In this document: in pieces, positions 1 through 9,700 of the stretch
Numbering within the stretch: position 1 is the stretch's first letter
How the letters are laid out: each line of letters starts with the position of its first letter
Assembly: GCA_021162935.1 (NCBI GenBank)
Contig: JAGGXR010000115.1
Location: 18,535 to 82,534, forward strand
Direction: 5' to 3'
DNA length: 64,000 nucleotides
From: Deltaproteobacteria bacterium
GTDB lineage: Bacteria; Myxococcota_A; Polyangia; HGW-17; SLPX01
Notes under the pieces: model-generated
The model's input: only the letters and a program-made list of their open reading frames with translations
Database searches by the model: none
What the model was told of the DNA's origin: nothing
Made by a program: the position numbers and the translations under genes

Positions 1-302
1 TCACGAGGAGGCGTCTGCGGACTGGCATCACCAGTCTCGATAGAGTCCGGAATCCCATCCCCATCACTGTCACGATCGAGGTAATCAGGCACGCCGTCGT
101 GATTCGAATCGCGACCATAGTCACCATACATACAACCTTCATCCCCATTGTAGATGGTGTCTCCGTCGTCGTCTCCCCAAAAATCACACTGATGCGTCCA
201 GGCCGCATCCGCTGGTGTGTTGTCATTGTGCCCGGAAGACGGCGGCGGTCCACAGGCAACCAAAAAGACAGCCGACATCACTATCAACAAGCGAAATCTC
301 AT
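1..302 (-). CDS. Lipoprotein with thrombospondin type 3-like Ca-binding repeats (3' end beyond window)
   Basis: The start is ATG at 302, with AAGGAGAG placed about 8 nt upstream. The protein opens MRFRLLIVMSAVFLVACG, a lipoprotein signal with the lipobox LVAC|G, so it should be exported and lipidated at Cys17. The mature part carries Asp/Asn-rich runs such as DRDSDGDGIPDSIE, the calcium-binding pattern of thrombospondin type 3 repeats that is common in surface proteins of this bacterial group. The gene runs off the left edge, so its C-terminal domain and exact role are unknown. It diverges from the HEAT-repeat lipoprotein gene. Confidence 0.8.
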   Translation of the reverse strand, partial: MRFRLLIVMSAVFLVACGPPPSSGHNDNTPADAAWTHQCDFWGDDDGDTIYNGDEGCMYGDYGRDSNHDGVPDYLDRDSDGDGIPDSIETGDASPQTPPR

Positions 303-363
303 AGAACCCTCTCCTTGCCTTCGTTCTCTCATGGTTTTCACCACACGTTTACAATTCTGAGAA

Positions 364-392
364 ATATTACTTCCATGCGATGCTTGACGCAA
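364..392 (-). promoter_or_regulatory. Putative sigma-70 promoter for the Ca-repeat lipoprotein gene
   Basis: Read on the minus strand, TTGCGT is followed after 17 nt by TAATAT, about 60 nt before the ATG at 302. The -35 element is weak and the -10 is good. Confidence 0.4.
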
Positions 393-398
393 CGTCAA
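384..398. promoter_or_regulatory. 15-bp inverted repeat, possible operator
   Basis: TTGACG-CAA-CGTCAA is a perfect 6-bp inverted repeat with a 3-nt centre. It overlaps the -35 region of the leftward promoter. The position fits a repressor or activator site, but no cognate regulator is identified. Confidence 0.35.
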
Positions 399-534
399 AT
401 ACCAGCCAGGCAAGTCAGGATAATCGCAAAGTCGGACGCACGTGCAAAATGTCATGCCGGGATGGCCCTGGAACCCACTATGGGGCAGGGTGGCGTCGAC
501 TTTGTGAGCGCCCTGACAAACCACGCAGCCCTGG

Positions 535-563
535 TTGACGTTGACCGCTCTATTTACTATAAA
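535..563 (+). promoter_or_regulatory. Sigma-70 promoter for the HEAT-like lipoprotein gene
   Basis: TTGACG (535-540), a 17-nt spacer and TATAAA (558-563) form a near-consensus promoter. The predicted transcript start is near 570, giving a leader of about 90 nt before the ATG at 662. The rest of 303-661 holds no gene. Confidence 0.6.
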
Positions 564-661
564 CCTGCGTGAATCCTGTCCGTAATGACAGGACACTTCA
601 CTGAGCGGCAGGGACACTGGGGTCCCGTTCGGCCATTCGACTGCGGGGAACAGGAGCAACG

Positions 662-2053
662 ATGAAACAAGTGACAAGACGGATTTGGGTAGCATCGATG
701 ATGCTCGCCCTGCTGGGCCTGTCCGGCTGTAAGGTCAGCCTCGACCGAGTGGCCAAATGGAAAAAGAAGGGAGACACGGCCAGACTCAAGAAATGCCTCT
801 CCGACAAAAAGCAGTCCCTCAAGGTCCGCACGGCGTCCGGCCTGGCCTTGGTCGACCTGGGCAATTGCTATGGCGTCGAAGCTATGCTCGCCCGAGTCCA
901 TAAACGAAGCAGCACCGAGGCATCCACCCTCGCGGATCGCATGGCAAAAGAACTCCTGCCACAGCTCAAGGGCCTCGACGACGGAAGCATCAAGGCCAAA
1001 GATGGTTTGTTCTCCGTGTGGCGGTTTGCCACGGTGTCCGTACGGGCAAACATCGAAGACAGGCTCGTCAAGTGGCTGCTCGACCACTACGTCGCCGCGG
1101 CAACGGCAGGTGAACACTCGGCAGCCAAAATCTTGTCCACCATGGGGCCCTTGGCTAGCAACGTCCTGGCCAAGTACCTCACCCTGGACCACCCAAAACT
1201 CTATGAAATCGCCGGAATCATCCGCAAGACCGCCGATGCGTCCGCCAAAAAGACGATCACGGGCCGCATCATCTCGAATCTCAAGGCCAATCCAGGCAAA
1301 ATGAGCCGCCCCCAGGTGCTCTATACACTGGGCAGACTCTGCATGCCATCGGGAGTTTCGTATCTGCAAAATCTCGCCACAGCCGGAATGAACTACAAGA
1401 TTCGACGCGAGGCACTCATTTCCTTGAGGCTCTGTCCCAATCCGAAGTCGATCGCAATCGCTGGTGGAATTCTCAAAACCATTTTGGACAGTGACATCAA
1501 AGGCACCCCCGTAGAACTCCCCAGTTTCGACGACCGAAAACCCGGAGTCATCGGCCAATGCTTCGAGTTGATGGACACGGTCCATCATTGGCCCCTTGCC
1601 AAGAAGGCGCTGCGACCGCTCCTGATCACCAACAACAACGCCCCTCTGCCCCAGGATGCCCAGGACCAAAAACTCCTCATCCGAATGCAGGGGGCCCAAT
1701 TCGCCGTGTACATGGGAGGCCTCGACGGACTTAAGATGATCCTGGCGGACCTCCCCAAAGATGTGTATCCTCCCATCTACGTCAACACGCCGGCACTGGC
1801 GATCCGGCAAAAGTTTGCAAAAGGCAAGGACCGAATCAATGCACTCGCGGGGCTGCGGCAAACCTTGAAAAATGGAAGCCTCGTGGCTAAAATGATTGCC
1901 ATAAAAAGTTTGGCGCGAATTGGTGAAAAAACAACTGACCTCCCACTGCTCCGGGCATTAGCTCGGGATCGGACTCCTGTTGCCGGCTGGAAGCCCGGAA
2001 CGACGATTGGAGTGCTGGCATCGACGGCAGCAGAACGCCTAGCAGGGAAATAG
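662..2053 (+). CDS. Lipoprotein with HEAT-like helical repeats
   Basis: This is a 463-residue protein starting at ATG 662, preceded by an AGGAGC Shine-Dalgarno-like sequence. The N-terminus MKQVTRRIWVASMMLALLGLSGC is a lipoprotein signal with lipobox LSGC (Cys23). The remainder is alpha-helical with degenerate repeats of about 30-40 residues, for example around GLALVDLGNCYGVEAMLARV and SLVAKMIAIKSLARIGEK. These resemble HEAT/PBS-lyase-type repeats that build protein-binding solenoids. A scaffold role in the envelope is inference. No catalytic motif is visible. A long antisense open frame covers much of the gene and is treated as a shadow. Confidence 0.75.
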   Translation: MKQVTRRIWVASMMLALLGLSGCKVSLDRVAKWKKKGDTARLKKCLSDKKQSLKVRTASGLALVDLGNCYGVEAMLARVHKRSSTEASTLADRMAKELLPQLKGLDDGSIKAKDGLFSVWRFATVSVRANIEDRLVKWLLDHYVAAATAGEHSAAKILSTMGPLASNVLAKYLTLDHPKLYEIAGIIRKTADASAKKTITGRIISNLKANPGKMSRPQVLYTLGRLCMPSGVSYLQNLATAGMNYKIRREALISLRLCPNPKSIAIAGGILKTILDSDIKGTPVELPSFDDRKPGVIGQCFELMDTVHHWPLAKKALRPLLITNNNAPLPQDAQDQKLLIRMQGAQFAVYMGGLDGLKMILADLPKDVYPPIYVNTPALAIRQKFAKGKDRINALAGLRQTLKNGSLVAKMIAIKSLARIGEKTTDLPLLRALARDRTPVAGWKPGTTIGVLASTAAERLAGK

Positions 2054-2095
2054 CGCCACACAGGACGACGATTGACCACAGGAAGCGGGTTTTCC

Positions 2096-2743
2096 ATGGA
2101 CCAAAGCAAGAAAACGATGCGCCATTTCTACTGCCGAGATATCCTATGGGATACATTCGAGCAGATGGCCAACGACTTCGACTGCTCCATCGACTATCTC
2201 ATCAACGAAGCGATGCGATACTACGCAACGAGCAAGAATTACCTGACACGTCAGGCCGCAGGCGGCGCGCCGGCCAAGCCGGCGCTTGCGAACAGACCCC
2301 CGGCCAGAATGCCTGACGACGGCGGTTATTCTCCGGCTAGGAGACCTGCGGGCCCACCACCCCCACCATCCACCAGGCGGCCGTCGCCAGGACGCAGCTT
2401 TGGTTCGGGTCTGTCGAAGCGCCCGGTTCGCCACACACCGAAACCCGAAGGCCAAAGCGCACCAATTCTGTACCTGATCTACAACAACCAACGGGTCCCA
2501 GTCGACAAGGACCAATTCATCATCGGCCGCGGCTCGAAGACATCGGATCTCGCTATCAAAGACGGAAACATTTCGCGAAAACACGCGGCTGTCATCCGAC
2601 GCAACGGCGTCTACTACATCAAGGACCTCGGATCGACGAACGGCATCGACTACAAAGGGATGCGGATCGACAACAAACGAATCGAAGAAGGTGACGTCTT
2701 TCACCTCTGCGACCACGAAGTGCAATTCACGTTCCGAGGATGA
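2096..2743 (+). CDS. FHA-domain protein with N-terminal RHH-like segment
   Basis: The ATG at 2096 begins MDQSKKTMRHFYCRDILWD; an in-frame TTG at 2072 would add 8 unconvincing residues. The first 50 residues (LINEAMRYYATSKNY) look like a ribbon-helix-helix-type helical segment, followed by a Pro/Arg-rich linker of about 70 residues. A C-terminal forkhead-associated domain covers about residues 115-215, with the phosphothreonine-binding signatures IIGRGSKTSDLAI, ISRKHA and DLGSTNGID. FHA domains bind phosphothreonine peptides, so this is likely a Ser/Thr kinase signalling partner. Its end overlaps the recG start in an ATGA arrangement, implying coupled translation. Confidence 0.88.
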   Translation: MDQSKKTMRHFYCRDILWDTFEQMANDFDCSIDYLINEAMRYYATSKNYLTRQAAGGAPAKPALANRPPARMPDDGGYSPARRPAGPPPPPSTRRPSPGRSFGSGLSKRPVRHTPKPEGQSAPILYLIYNNQRVPVDKDQFIIGRGSKTSDLAIKDGNISRKHAAVIRRNGVYYIKDLGSTNGIDYKGMRIDNKRIEEGDVFHLCDHEVQFTFRG

Positions 2744-5058
2744 CCCACTGCCCGCCATCCCTCATCGAACTCCTCCAACTTTGGCTCTGGTCTCCGCCCC
2801 AAACAGACAATGACTGGCAGAAGGCTCGCAAGGCATTTCCTCCCCTTGCAGGCTCAGACCCATGGCGCACAGACCTGGACCGGGCCCTCAAGACCGAACA
2901 AGCCTCCGACCTGCAACTCTCAGCGGCGCGAGGACTACGCCTCTGCGACGAGGCAGTGAGCGCGGATGGAGTTGGTCCTGCTCCCCGATCGTCGAGCGGC
3001 ACTTTGGATCAATCCGCCCTGACGAAACTCAAGGGCTGCGGCCCAAAGACAGCTCAAAATCTCTTGGAGGCAGGCATTGACAACCTAACCGCCCTGGCCA
3101 TGCTGCTTCCAGTCGGCTACGAAGACTTCCGCAATGCGATCCCAATCGAAAAAGCCGAGGAGGGAATGACTGCGGCGGTCACCGGCGATGTGCACAAGGT
3201 CGTCTGGGTGGGACCACCAGGCAGGCGACACCTAGAACTGCATGTCAGTGACGACGACGCCAGGCTGGTCTGCGTTTGGTTCAGGTTGGCCCGCGGCATG
3301 GTGGCCCGACTCCATCAAATGGATCGTATCACTGTGGCGGGCAAGATCTACCGCTATCGAAACCGACTACAGATTTCGCACCCACGCATTCTGGACCCTC
3401 ATGCCCTGCCTGGCCTGATGGCAAAGTACCCCGCCATCGAAGGAATTGGGGACCGCCGTTTGGGCCTCCTCTGCCGCCAGGCCGTGGATGCGGCGCCATG
3501 CGACGACGCACTACCGGCAGAAATCACCGACCCACTCGGGTTGCCAGACCTTCCGTCCGCCCTCCGCTTCCTCCATGATGTTCCCACCGATCTCCCGGAG
3601 GACCAAACCGCGCTTCTCCTCTCCGGGCGTCATCCAGCGCAACGACGGGTCCTGTTTTCGCGTATCTTCTCCGCACAACTCGAGTTGGCGCATCGACGCA
3701 TGAGCATCGCTCGGGACCCGGCCCCCATCTGCACCAAACCCGTCGACATCACGCAAATGGAGCAGGTCCTCGAATTTCGCCTGACCGCGTCCCAACAAAG
3801 AGTCATCCATGAAATTCACGAGAATCTCGAATCGGGCAGCCCCATGCAACGACTCCTCCAAGGAGACGTTGGATCCGGAAAAACCGCTGTTGCCTTCGCT
3901 GCAGCAGCCTCGGTGCTCTTTGCAGGGTACCAGGTGGCCTTCATGGCCCCTACCGAACTGTTGGTTCAGCAGCAGACCACCGTTCTGAGTCGATGGTCGA
4001 AGAAACTGGGCTTCTCCGTGCTGACCCTGACCGGCAGGACGCCGAAGCAGGCCAAGGCCAGCGTGAAGGCCATCATCGAATCGGGCAAGCCTGTCTTGAT
4101 CGTGGGAACGCATGCCCTGATCAGCGCGTCGGTGTCCTTTGGTGCACTCGGATTGGTGGTCGTGGACGAGCAGCATCGTTTCGGCGTGTTGCAGCGATTT
4201 CGGCTTCGTTGCAAGGCCGATGGAACCACCCCGCACCTCTTGGTCATGACGGCCACACCGATTCCCAGAACCCTGGCGCTCACCCTCTATGGAGACCTCG
4301 ACGTCTCCGTTATCGATGAACTGCCTCCCGGCCGTCTTCCCGTCCAAACGGAGCGATACACCTATGAGCAGCGGGGTGATGCGTGGAAGCGCCTCAAGAC
4401 ACTCGTCGAAGATGAGAAACGGCAGGCCTACGTGGTCTGTCCCCTCGTCTCGGATTCGGATGAAGCGGGGTTGGCCGATGCGGAACAGACGGCAAAAAAG
4501 CTCGCCCGCCACTTTCCCGACGTAGGCCTCGTCCACGGACGCATGGATCCAGCCGCCAAGGAACAGGTGATCGAAGCCTTCCGCCGCGGCCTCCATCGCG
4601 TGCTCGTGGCCACGACGGTCATCGAGGTGGGCATGGACGTTCCTTCCGCCGCAGTCATCGTGGTGCTCAACGCAGAACGATTCGGTCTCGCCCAGCTCCA
4701 CCAGCTTCGCGGGAGAGTCGGCCGCAGTCGGAACAACCAAGGATCCTGTCTCCTGCTCACAGGGCCCAAGGCCACCTGCCAGGCCGCCGAACGCATCGAC
4801 ACTCTGGTCCGCACCAACGATGGATTCGAGGTCGCCCAGGCGGATCTGGAACATCGCGGCCCGGGAGAACTTGCCGGTCGCCGACAATCCGGCCAAGGAT
4901 CCATCCGGCTCGATCACGATTCCGTCCAACTCTTGGCAACGGCTCAGCGGGCCGCACGCGCGCTCCTTACCAAGGATCCGAATTTCGAGAAGCATCCGCA
5001 ACTGCGGCGCCGCATGGAACAGATCTCACCCTCCGTGTTCGGGGCAGAAGCGGGGTGA
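2740..5058 (+). CDS. recG: ATP-dependent DNA helicase RecG
   Basis: This is a 772-residue superfamily 2 helicase that regresses stalled forks and branch-migrates Holliday junctions. Visible features are a wedge/OB region (about residues 140-240), Walker A GDVGSGKT near residue 374, the DEQH box (VVDEQHRFGVLQRFRL) near 475, motif III VMTATPIPRTLAL, and the C-terminal motifs VIEVGMDVPSAAVIV and QLRGRVGRS. The N-terminus has about 70 extra residues plus a helix-hairpin-helix-like stretch (LKGCGPKTAQNLLEAGI), as in many deltaproteobacterial RecG proteins. The ATG overlaps the stop codon of the FHA gene. Confidence 0.97.
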   Translation: MTHCPPSLIELLQLWLWSPPQTDNDWQKARKAFPPLAGSDPWRTDLDRALKTEQASDLQLSAARGLRLCDEAVSADGVGPAPRSSSGTLDQSALTKLKGCGPKTAQNLLEAGIDNLTALAMLLPVGYEDFRNAIPIEKAEEGMTAAVTGDVHKVVWVGPPGRRHLELHVSDDDARLVCVWFRLARGMVARLHQMDRITVAGKIYRYRNRLQISHPRILDPHALPGLMAKYPAIEGIGDRRLGLLCRQAVDAAPCDDALPAEITDPLGLPDLPSALRFLHDVPTDLPEDQTALLLSGRHPAQRRVLFSRIFSAQLELAHRRMSIARDPAPICTKPVDITQMEQVLEFRLTASQQRVIHEIHENLESGSPMQRLLQGDVGSGKTAVAFAAAASVLFAGYQVAFMAPTELLVQQQTTVLSRWSKKLGFSVLTLTGRTPKQAKASVKAIIESGKPVLIVGTHALISASVSFGALGLVVVDEQHRFGVLQRFRLRCKADGTTPHLLVMTATPIPRTLALTLYGDLDVSVIDELPPGRLPVQTERYTYEQRGDAWKRLKTLVEDEKRQAYVVCPLVSDSDEAGLADAEQTAKKLARHFPDVGLVHGRMDPAAKEQVIEAFRRGLHRVLVATTVIEVGMDVPSAAVIVVLNAERFGLAQLHQLRGRVGRSRNNQGSCLLLTGPKATCQAAERIDTLVRTNDGFEVAQADLEHRGPGELAGRRQSGQGSIRLDHDSVQLLATAQRAARALLTKDPNFEKHPQLRRRMEQISPSVFGAEAG

Positions 5059-5134
5059 CCGCCGCAGGCCTCTACAAGAAAGAGACGACGAAAGTGACGT
5101 GTTGTGGCGGGCTCGTGACCGCTCCCTGCAGGGC

Positions 5135-6640
5135 CTACCAGGTCACGTCATACAGGGGGCCGAACCGCTCTTTGAGGTACCCGGAAAAACTCTCGGCTGA
5201 AGGAGGTCGACCCGTCACGCGTTCGACGAGCTGCGGGGCCTCGTAACGTCTCCCCTGCCGATGCACCTGATTCCTGAGCCACTCACGAAGGGACATGAGG
5301 TCGCCAGCAGCAATCCGATCGTCGAAATCAGTGATCTGCTCCCTCGCAGCAACGGCGAATTGAGCCGCATACAGATTACCGAGCAAATAGGTAGGAAAGT
5401 ACCCGATCAGGCCCATGCTCCAATGCACGTCCTGCAACACGCCGTCCGAGTCGGACTCCGGACGAACACCGACCAAGGACTCCATCCGCTCATTCCAAGC
5501 TTCGGGCAAATCACCGACCGCCAGGTCACCCGCAATGAGGGCCTTCTCCAGCTCATACCGGACCGCGATGTGCAGGTTATAGGTGACCTCATCCGCTTCG
5601 ACACGAATGAGACTGGGACGCACGCCGTTGACCGCCAAATGGAACGCTTCGAGGCTCACATCGGACAAAACATCTCCAAAGGTCTCCTGAAGCACGGGGT
5701 ACCAAAACCGCCAAAACGGCAGACTACGACCAATTTGATTTTCCCACAGGCGAGACTGGCTCTCGTGGAGCCCGAGGGACCCGGGTTCAGACAATGGTGT
5801 CCCTATGTGATCGAGGTCGAGCCCCTGTTCATAGAGGCCATGGCCCCCTTCGTGGATCGCCCCGAAGATAGCAGCCGGCAGGTAGTCGCCATGGTACCTC
5901 GTGGTCAAACGAACATCGTGCGGGTCGAAGCTCGTGGTGAAGGGATGCGCCGACTCGTCCAACCGGCCGGCCTCGAAGTCGAACCCCATGGCGTCGAGCA
6001 CGCGCCGACAGAACGCCTCTTGTTTCTCAACCGAGAATCCTCGCCGCAGGATATCGGTCCTGGGAGAAACCGACGACCCCATCACCGCCTGCAGAGCTTT
6101 GGACGATTCATCCGACACCTCACGAATCAGGGGGTCCAAAAACGCGACCGTGGCCCCTGGTTCATAGCCGTCCAGCAGGGCATCATACGGATGTCCTCCA
6201 TCGGGCCACCCAACCGCTGTTGCCTTCTGTCTCTTGAGGTCGATGACACGACCCAGGATCTCCTCGAACAGGTCGAAACGCTTGGCGGATCGGGCCGTAA
6301 CCCAGACCTGATGCGCCTCGGATGTCACGCGGGCCAATTCCTCCACCAGAGACGTGGGCAGACACAACGCACGTTTTCGATCCCGAGCCACCCGGTCGAC
6401 CACCACCCATTCATCATCCGACAGGTCCATATTGGAACAGGCATCGAGCAGTTCTCCGATTCGGTCCGACGTGAATCTCTCGTGCGCCAGGCCGGCAAGA
6501 AGCGCCGTCTGCCTGGCACGCGCCTCCGCCCCAGCCCGGGGCATGAAGGTCTGCTGGTCCCAGTCGAGCAACTCGTGTATGGCCGCCAAGTCATGGACCC
6601 GTACCAACTCGTCCGTGAGTGCTTTCAAAGGATTGTCCAT
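5135..6640 (-). CDS. Carboxypeptidase Taq, M32 metallopeptidase
   Basis: This 501-residue cytosolic zinc carboxypeptidase removes C-terminal residues with broad specificity. All M32 signatures are present in order: HEGGH (zinc ligands and catalytic Glu, near residue 260), HESQSRLWEN (third ligand region), IRVEADEVTYNLHI and GVLQDVHWSMG. The length matches the family norm of about 500. It is convergent with recG, with a 76-nt gap and no obvious terminator. Confidence 0.95.
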   Translation of the reverse strand: MDNPLKALTDELVRVHDLAAIHELLDWDQQTFMPRAGAEARARQTALLAGLAHERFTSDRIGELLDACSNMDLSDDEWVVVDRVARDRKRALCLPTSLVEELARVTSEAHQVWVTARSAKRFDLFEEILGRVIDLKRQKATAVGWPDGGHPYDALLDGYEPGATVAFLDPLIREVSDESSKALQAVMGSSVSPRTDILRRGFSVEKQEAFCRRVLDAMGFDFEAGRLDESAHPFTTSFDPHDVRLTTRYHGDYLPAAIFGAIHEGGHGLYEQGLDLDHIGTPLSEPGSLGLHESQSRLWENQIGRSLPFWRFWYPVLQETFGDVLSDVSLEAFHLAVNGVRPSLIRVEADEVTYNLHIAVRYELEKALIAGDLAVGDLPEAWNERMESLVGVRPESDSDGVLQDVHWSMGLIGYFPTYLLGNLYAAQFAVAAREQITDFDDRIAAGDLMSLREWLRNQVHRQGRRYEAPQLVERVTGRPPSAESFSGYLKERFGPLYDVTW

Positions 6641-6743
6641 AGTCTTCCTCCCCGGTGCCGACAGACGATGTTCGTCGCCGACTCCGGAACTCGTCTCGCG
6701 AGTCTTCCGTCAGTTGGTATCACTTGTCACAAACGAAGGGAAG

Positions 6744-9700
6744 CTATCCGAGCAAAAGGCCTTCGAATCGAGCATCCGCGGCCCAAGCGAGTAGGTCCAC
6801 CCATTCGGGATGCGCCGTGATCCGCTCATCCAGGTCAGAGACCACGTCAACCTGCAGGGACGACTGCTCACCTGCAAGTCTATCGAGCGCTCGAAGCGTC
6901 AGGTGCAGTTCGCCCGACATGAGCAGCCCAACCCGACGGGCCGTTGCCTGGACGGCTATCCATTGCTTCGCCACGAGATCTGCAGGTGCCACGCCTCGAA
7001 CGGCATCGAGTTGCTGCGCAAGCGCGGCCGAACGCTCCTCGCCCAATGCCTCCTTGAAGGCATCCGCCAGCGTCTGGGCCGCCGCAGAAACAGTCCGATC
7101 ATCCAGCCACGCCAACAAGGCCTCGCCGAACAGGAGACGATCCGCGTCGTCTCCCACGGCCAAAATCCTGTTCCCCGGCCGGGACAGTTCCATACCATAT
7201 CCAAAAACAAACCGCACTTCGTTTTGAACCAACCGTCTGGCGAACTCGGCATCCAACAGGAGCTGTGGTCCTTGCCCCACACCGACCACCAACGACCTGC
7301 CCTGACCATCGACCCTCCAGGCCATGCCATGATCCAGGCCGAGGCTCTTGGCCACCTCGCCGAAAGCATTCCCCAAGCCAGTCCGCTCTCCAATGGCCGT
7401 GCTCGAACCGAAGTCGCTCCAACGCGACAGGTCCACCACCTGCTCCATCTCGGCCAGCGCCTCCTGCAGGGTCTTGCTGTGATCGGGGGATCGGACCATC
7501 TTTTCATAGTCGTCTTCGGTCACCACGGGAACGAAGGACTTGTCGAACTCCTTGCGCATGTCCCTCAAGGAACTCTTCAGATCCCGATCCACCTTGCGAA
7601 CCTCGGACAACAGTGACAGGAGGCACCAGGCCCAACGTCTCCTTCCTTCTGCGACGAGCATGTTACCGAGGCGCACGATCAGGTCGAAATACGGAGGACC
7701 GAACCGCACCATCCCCGCCAGCACCATCTTCAGCTCTTCTGTATAGTCTTCTTTGGACTCGTACATCGTCTTGAGACGTTCGAAAACCTGCCGATTGGGG
7801 CGCAATTCAGCCGCCATTCTCAGATAGGCCTCTGCCTTCTCACTGTCGCCAAACCGTTCCGATGCAATATCGGCCATACGCACAAGGACCTCGCTCCGCT
7901 TCTCCTCCGACAGGAGGTCCTGGGTCGCTTCGAGCACCTCGAGGAGTTGACCCCACTCACCTCGACGTTCCAGGATGGCCGCCAGCCCGTCGAGCGCACC
8001 CCGATTCCCCGGCTCGTAGGACAGAGCCATGTCGAACGCCTCCATGGCCTGGTCTTCCTGCCCCTCGTGGGCTGCATGGATCTGACCACGAGCCACCCAT
8101 AGCGCTGCCAGGTCTTCTGGATCCGTCACGAGCTTGAGCATGCGACTGACGAGTTCTGCCGCTTCTTCGAGCCGTTCGGACCGTTGCATGAAGCGCAGGG
8201 CCCGCCACATCACATCGAGTTGCTCGGCACCTTCCTGCATGGCCCTCCCATAACAAGCACCAGCCTCTTCGTAATGGCCGAACGCATCTTCGAGAAGCAC
8301 CCCAAGGGAGCTGTACACATGTGCTCGCGCCTCGGACTGATTCGCCACCACGAGTGCCCGCAAGAACGTCCTGGCGGCATCCACGTTCCGGCCGTCGTGG
8401 ACCAACTCTCCACCGAGGCCGATCAGGGCGCCGGCATGCAGTGGTTGTTTCTCCAAAGCCTTGCGGAACGCATCCTGCGCCTTATGCGGATCCCCCATCC
8501 GTAGAGCACTCTCGCCCAACCGATAGCTGACCATTGCCTGCTGTCCAACGTCCAACATCGCCAGGTCCGACCTGGTCGCCAGTTCTCCAAAGAGCTTGAA
8601 CGCACCACGGAAATCCTCGCGATCGAACCGCTCGTTCGCCACCGCCAGGGCAGCACGAACGTCCTTGGGATTCAACTCGAAAGCTCGGTGTTCCAAGATA
8701 TCGGCATCTCGTTCCTTGCTGGCAGCCCTCCAGGCCGCCGCCGTTGCATGCAGCCGATCCACCTCGGTGGCAAGTTCCCGTCCCGGAGCGGTCGTGCGGT
8801 CGAGGGCCTGGACGCCCGCCCACAACGCACGTGCCTTGTGCTCCCAATCCGCCATGCGACCGTATTCTTCGGCCAAGAGATCCCAGGCATCCACGGCGTC
8901 GGGCCGAACCACGACGGTCTTCCACAACCATTGCCTCCGCTCCTCGCCGGAAGCGGACCGGGCAAACTCCAGCAGCTTCGCCCCGGCCTGCTCGAAGTCC
9001 AATTCCTCACCGTCCGGCAGGAGCGTCGCGCCCTTCTTCCAGGACTTGACCCTCCGTCCAAGCGCCTTGAGCGCCACTTTTGCCAAAGGATTCGTCTCGT
9101 CCAGCAGCCGGGCCTTGCGATAAAGACTCAAGGTCGAATGCGTCTGTTGTAGGAACCGATCGTTCACTTCCGCGAGATGACAGTAGACGAGCGAAGCAAC
9201 GACGTCCGGCTGAGTGGCCGCCTCCGCCTCCCGCCAACGAATGTAGCCCGACCAATCCCCGTCCTGCCCTGCAAGACGAGCCAAAGCCAATCGGGCACAC
9301 CCAGCGCCCATCTCGGTTTCTTCCAGCAGCCGATAGATGCGACCGGCCTCTCCTGGATCCGAGAGGCCCCACTCGTACACACGGGCCAACTCCGAAAGAG
9401 CCCAGAAGCGACGCTCAGGCTCGGTGGAGACCCCAGCGACCTTTTCGAGTTGCTCGGCCATCTCTTGATACTGACCCTGAGAACGAAGGTCGAAGAGCAA
9501 CAGGACCAACGCCTGCGTGTCCTCGGGGTTCACGCCGAGCACCTTCCGACAGAGCCCCTCGATGCGCACCGCATGATCCGGAACCTGTGCTCCCTGGTCC
9601 CGCTCGTGTTCGAGACGAATGGTCAAAGCTTCCTCGAAGGCCCTGAGCGCAACCTGATGGTCCTGCTGGGCGTCTCCCCTGCGCTCCACGAAGTCGGCCA

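Noticed and set aside
557..1861. 434-codon minus-strand open frame opposite the HEAT-like lipoprotein gene
   Set aside because: No signal, domain or ribosome-binding site. The plus-strand frame has a clear lipoprotein signal, a promoter and repeats.
3511..5001. 496-codon minus-strand open frame inside recG
   Set aside because: Antisense to conserved helicase motifs; a typical GC-rich shadow.
5261..6820. 519-codon plus-strand open frame opposite the M32 carboxypeptidase
   Set aside because: The minus strand carries all M32 catalytic motifs; the plus frame shows no recognisable domain.
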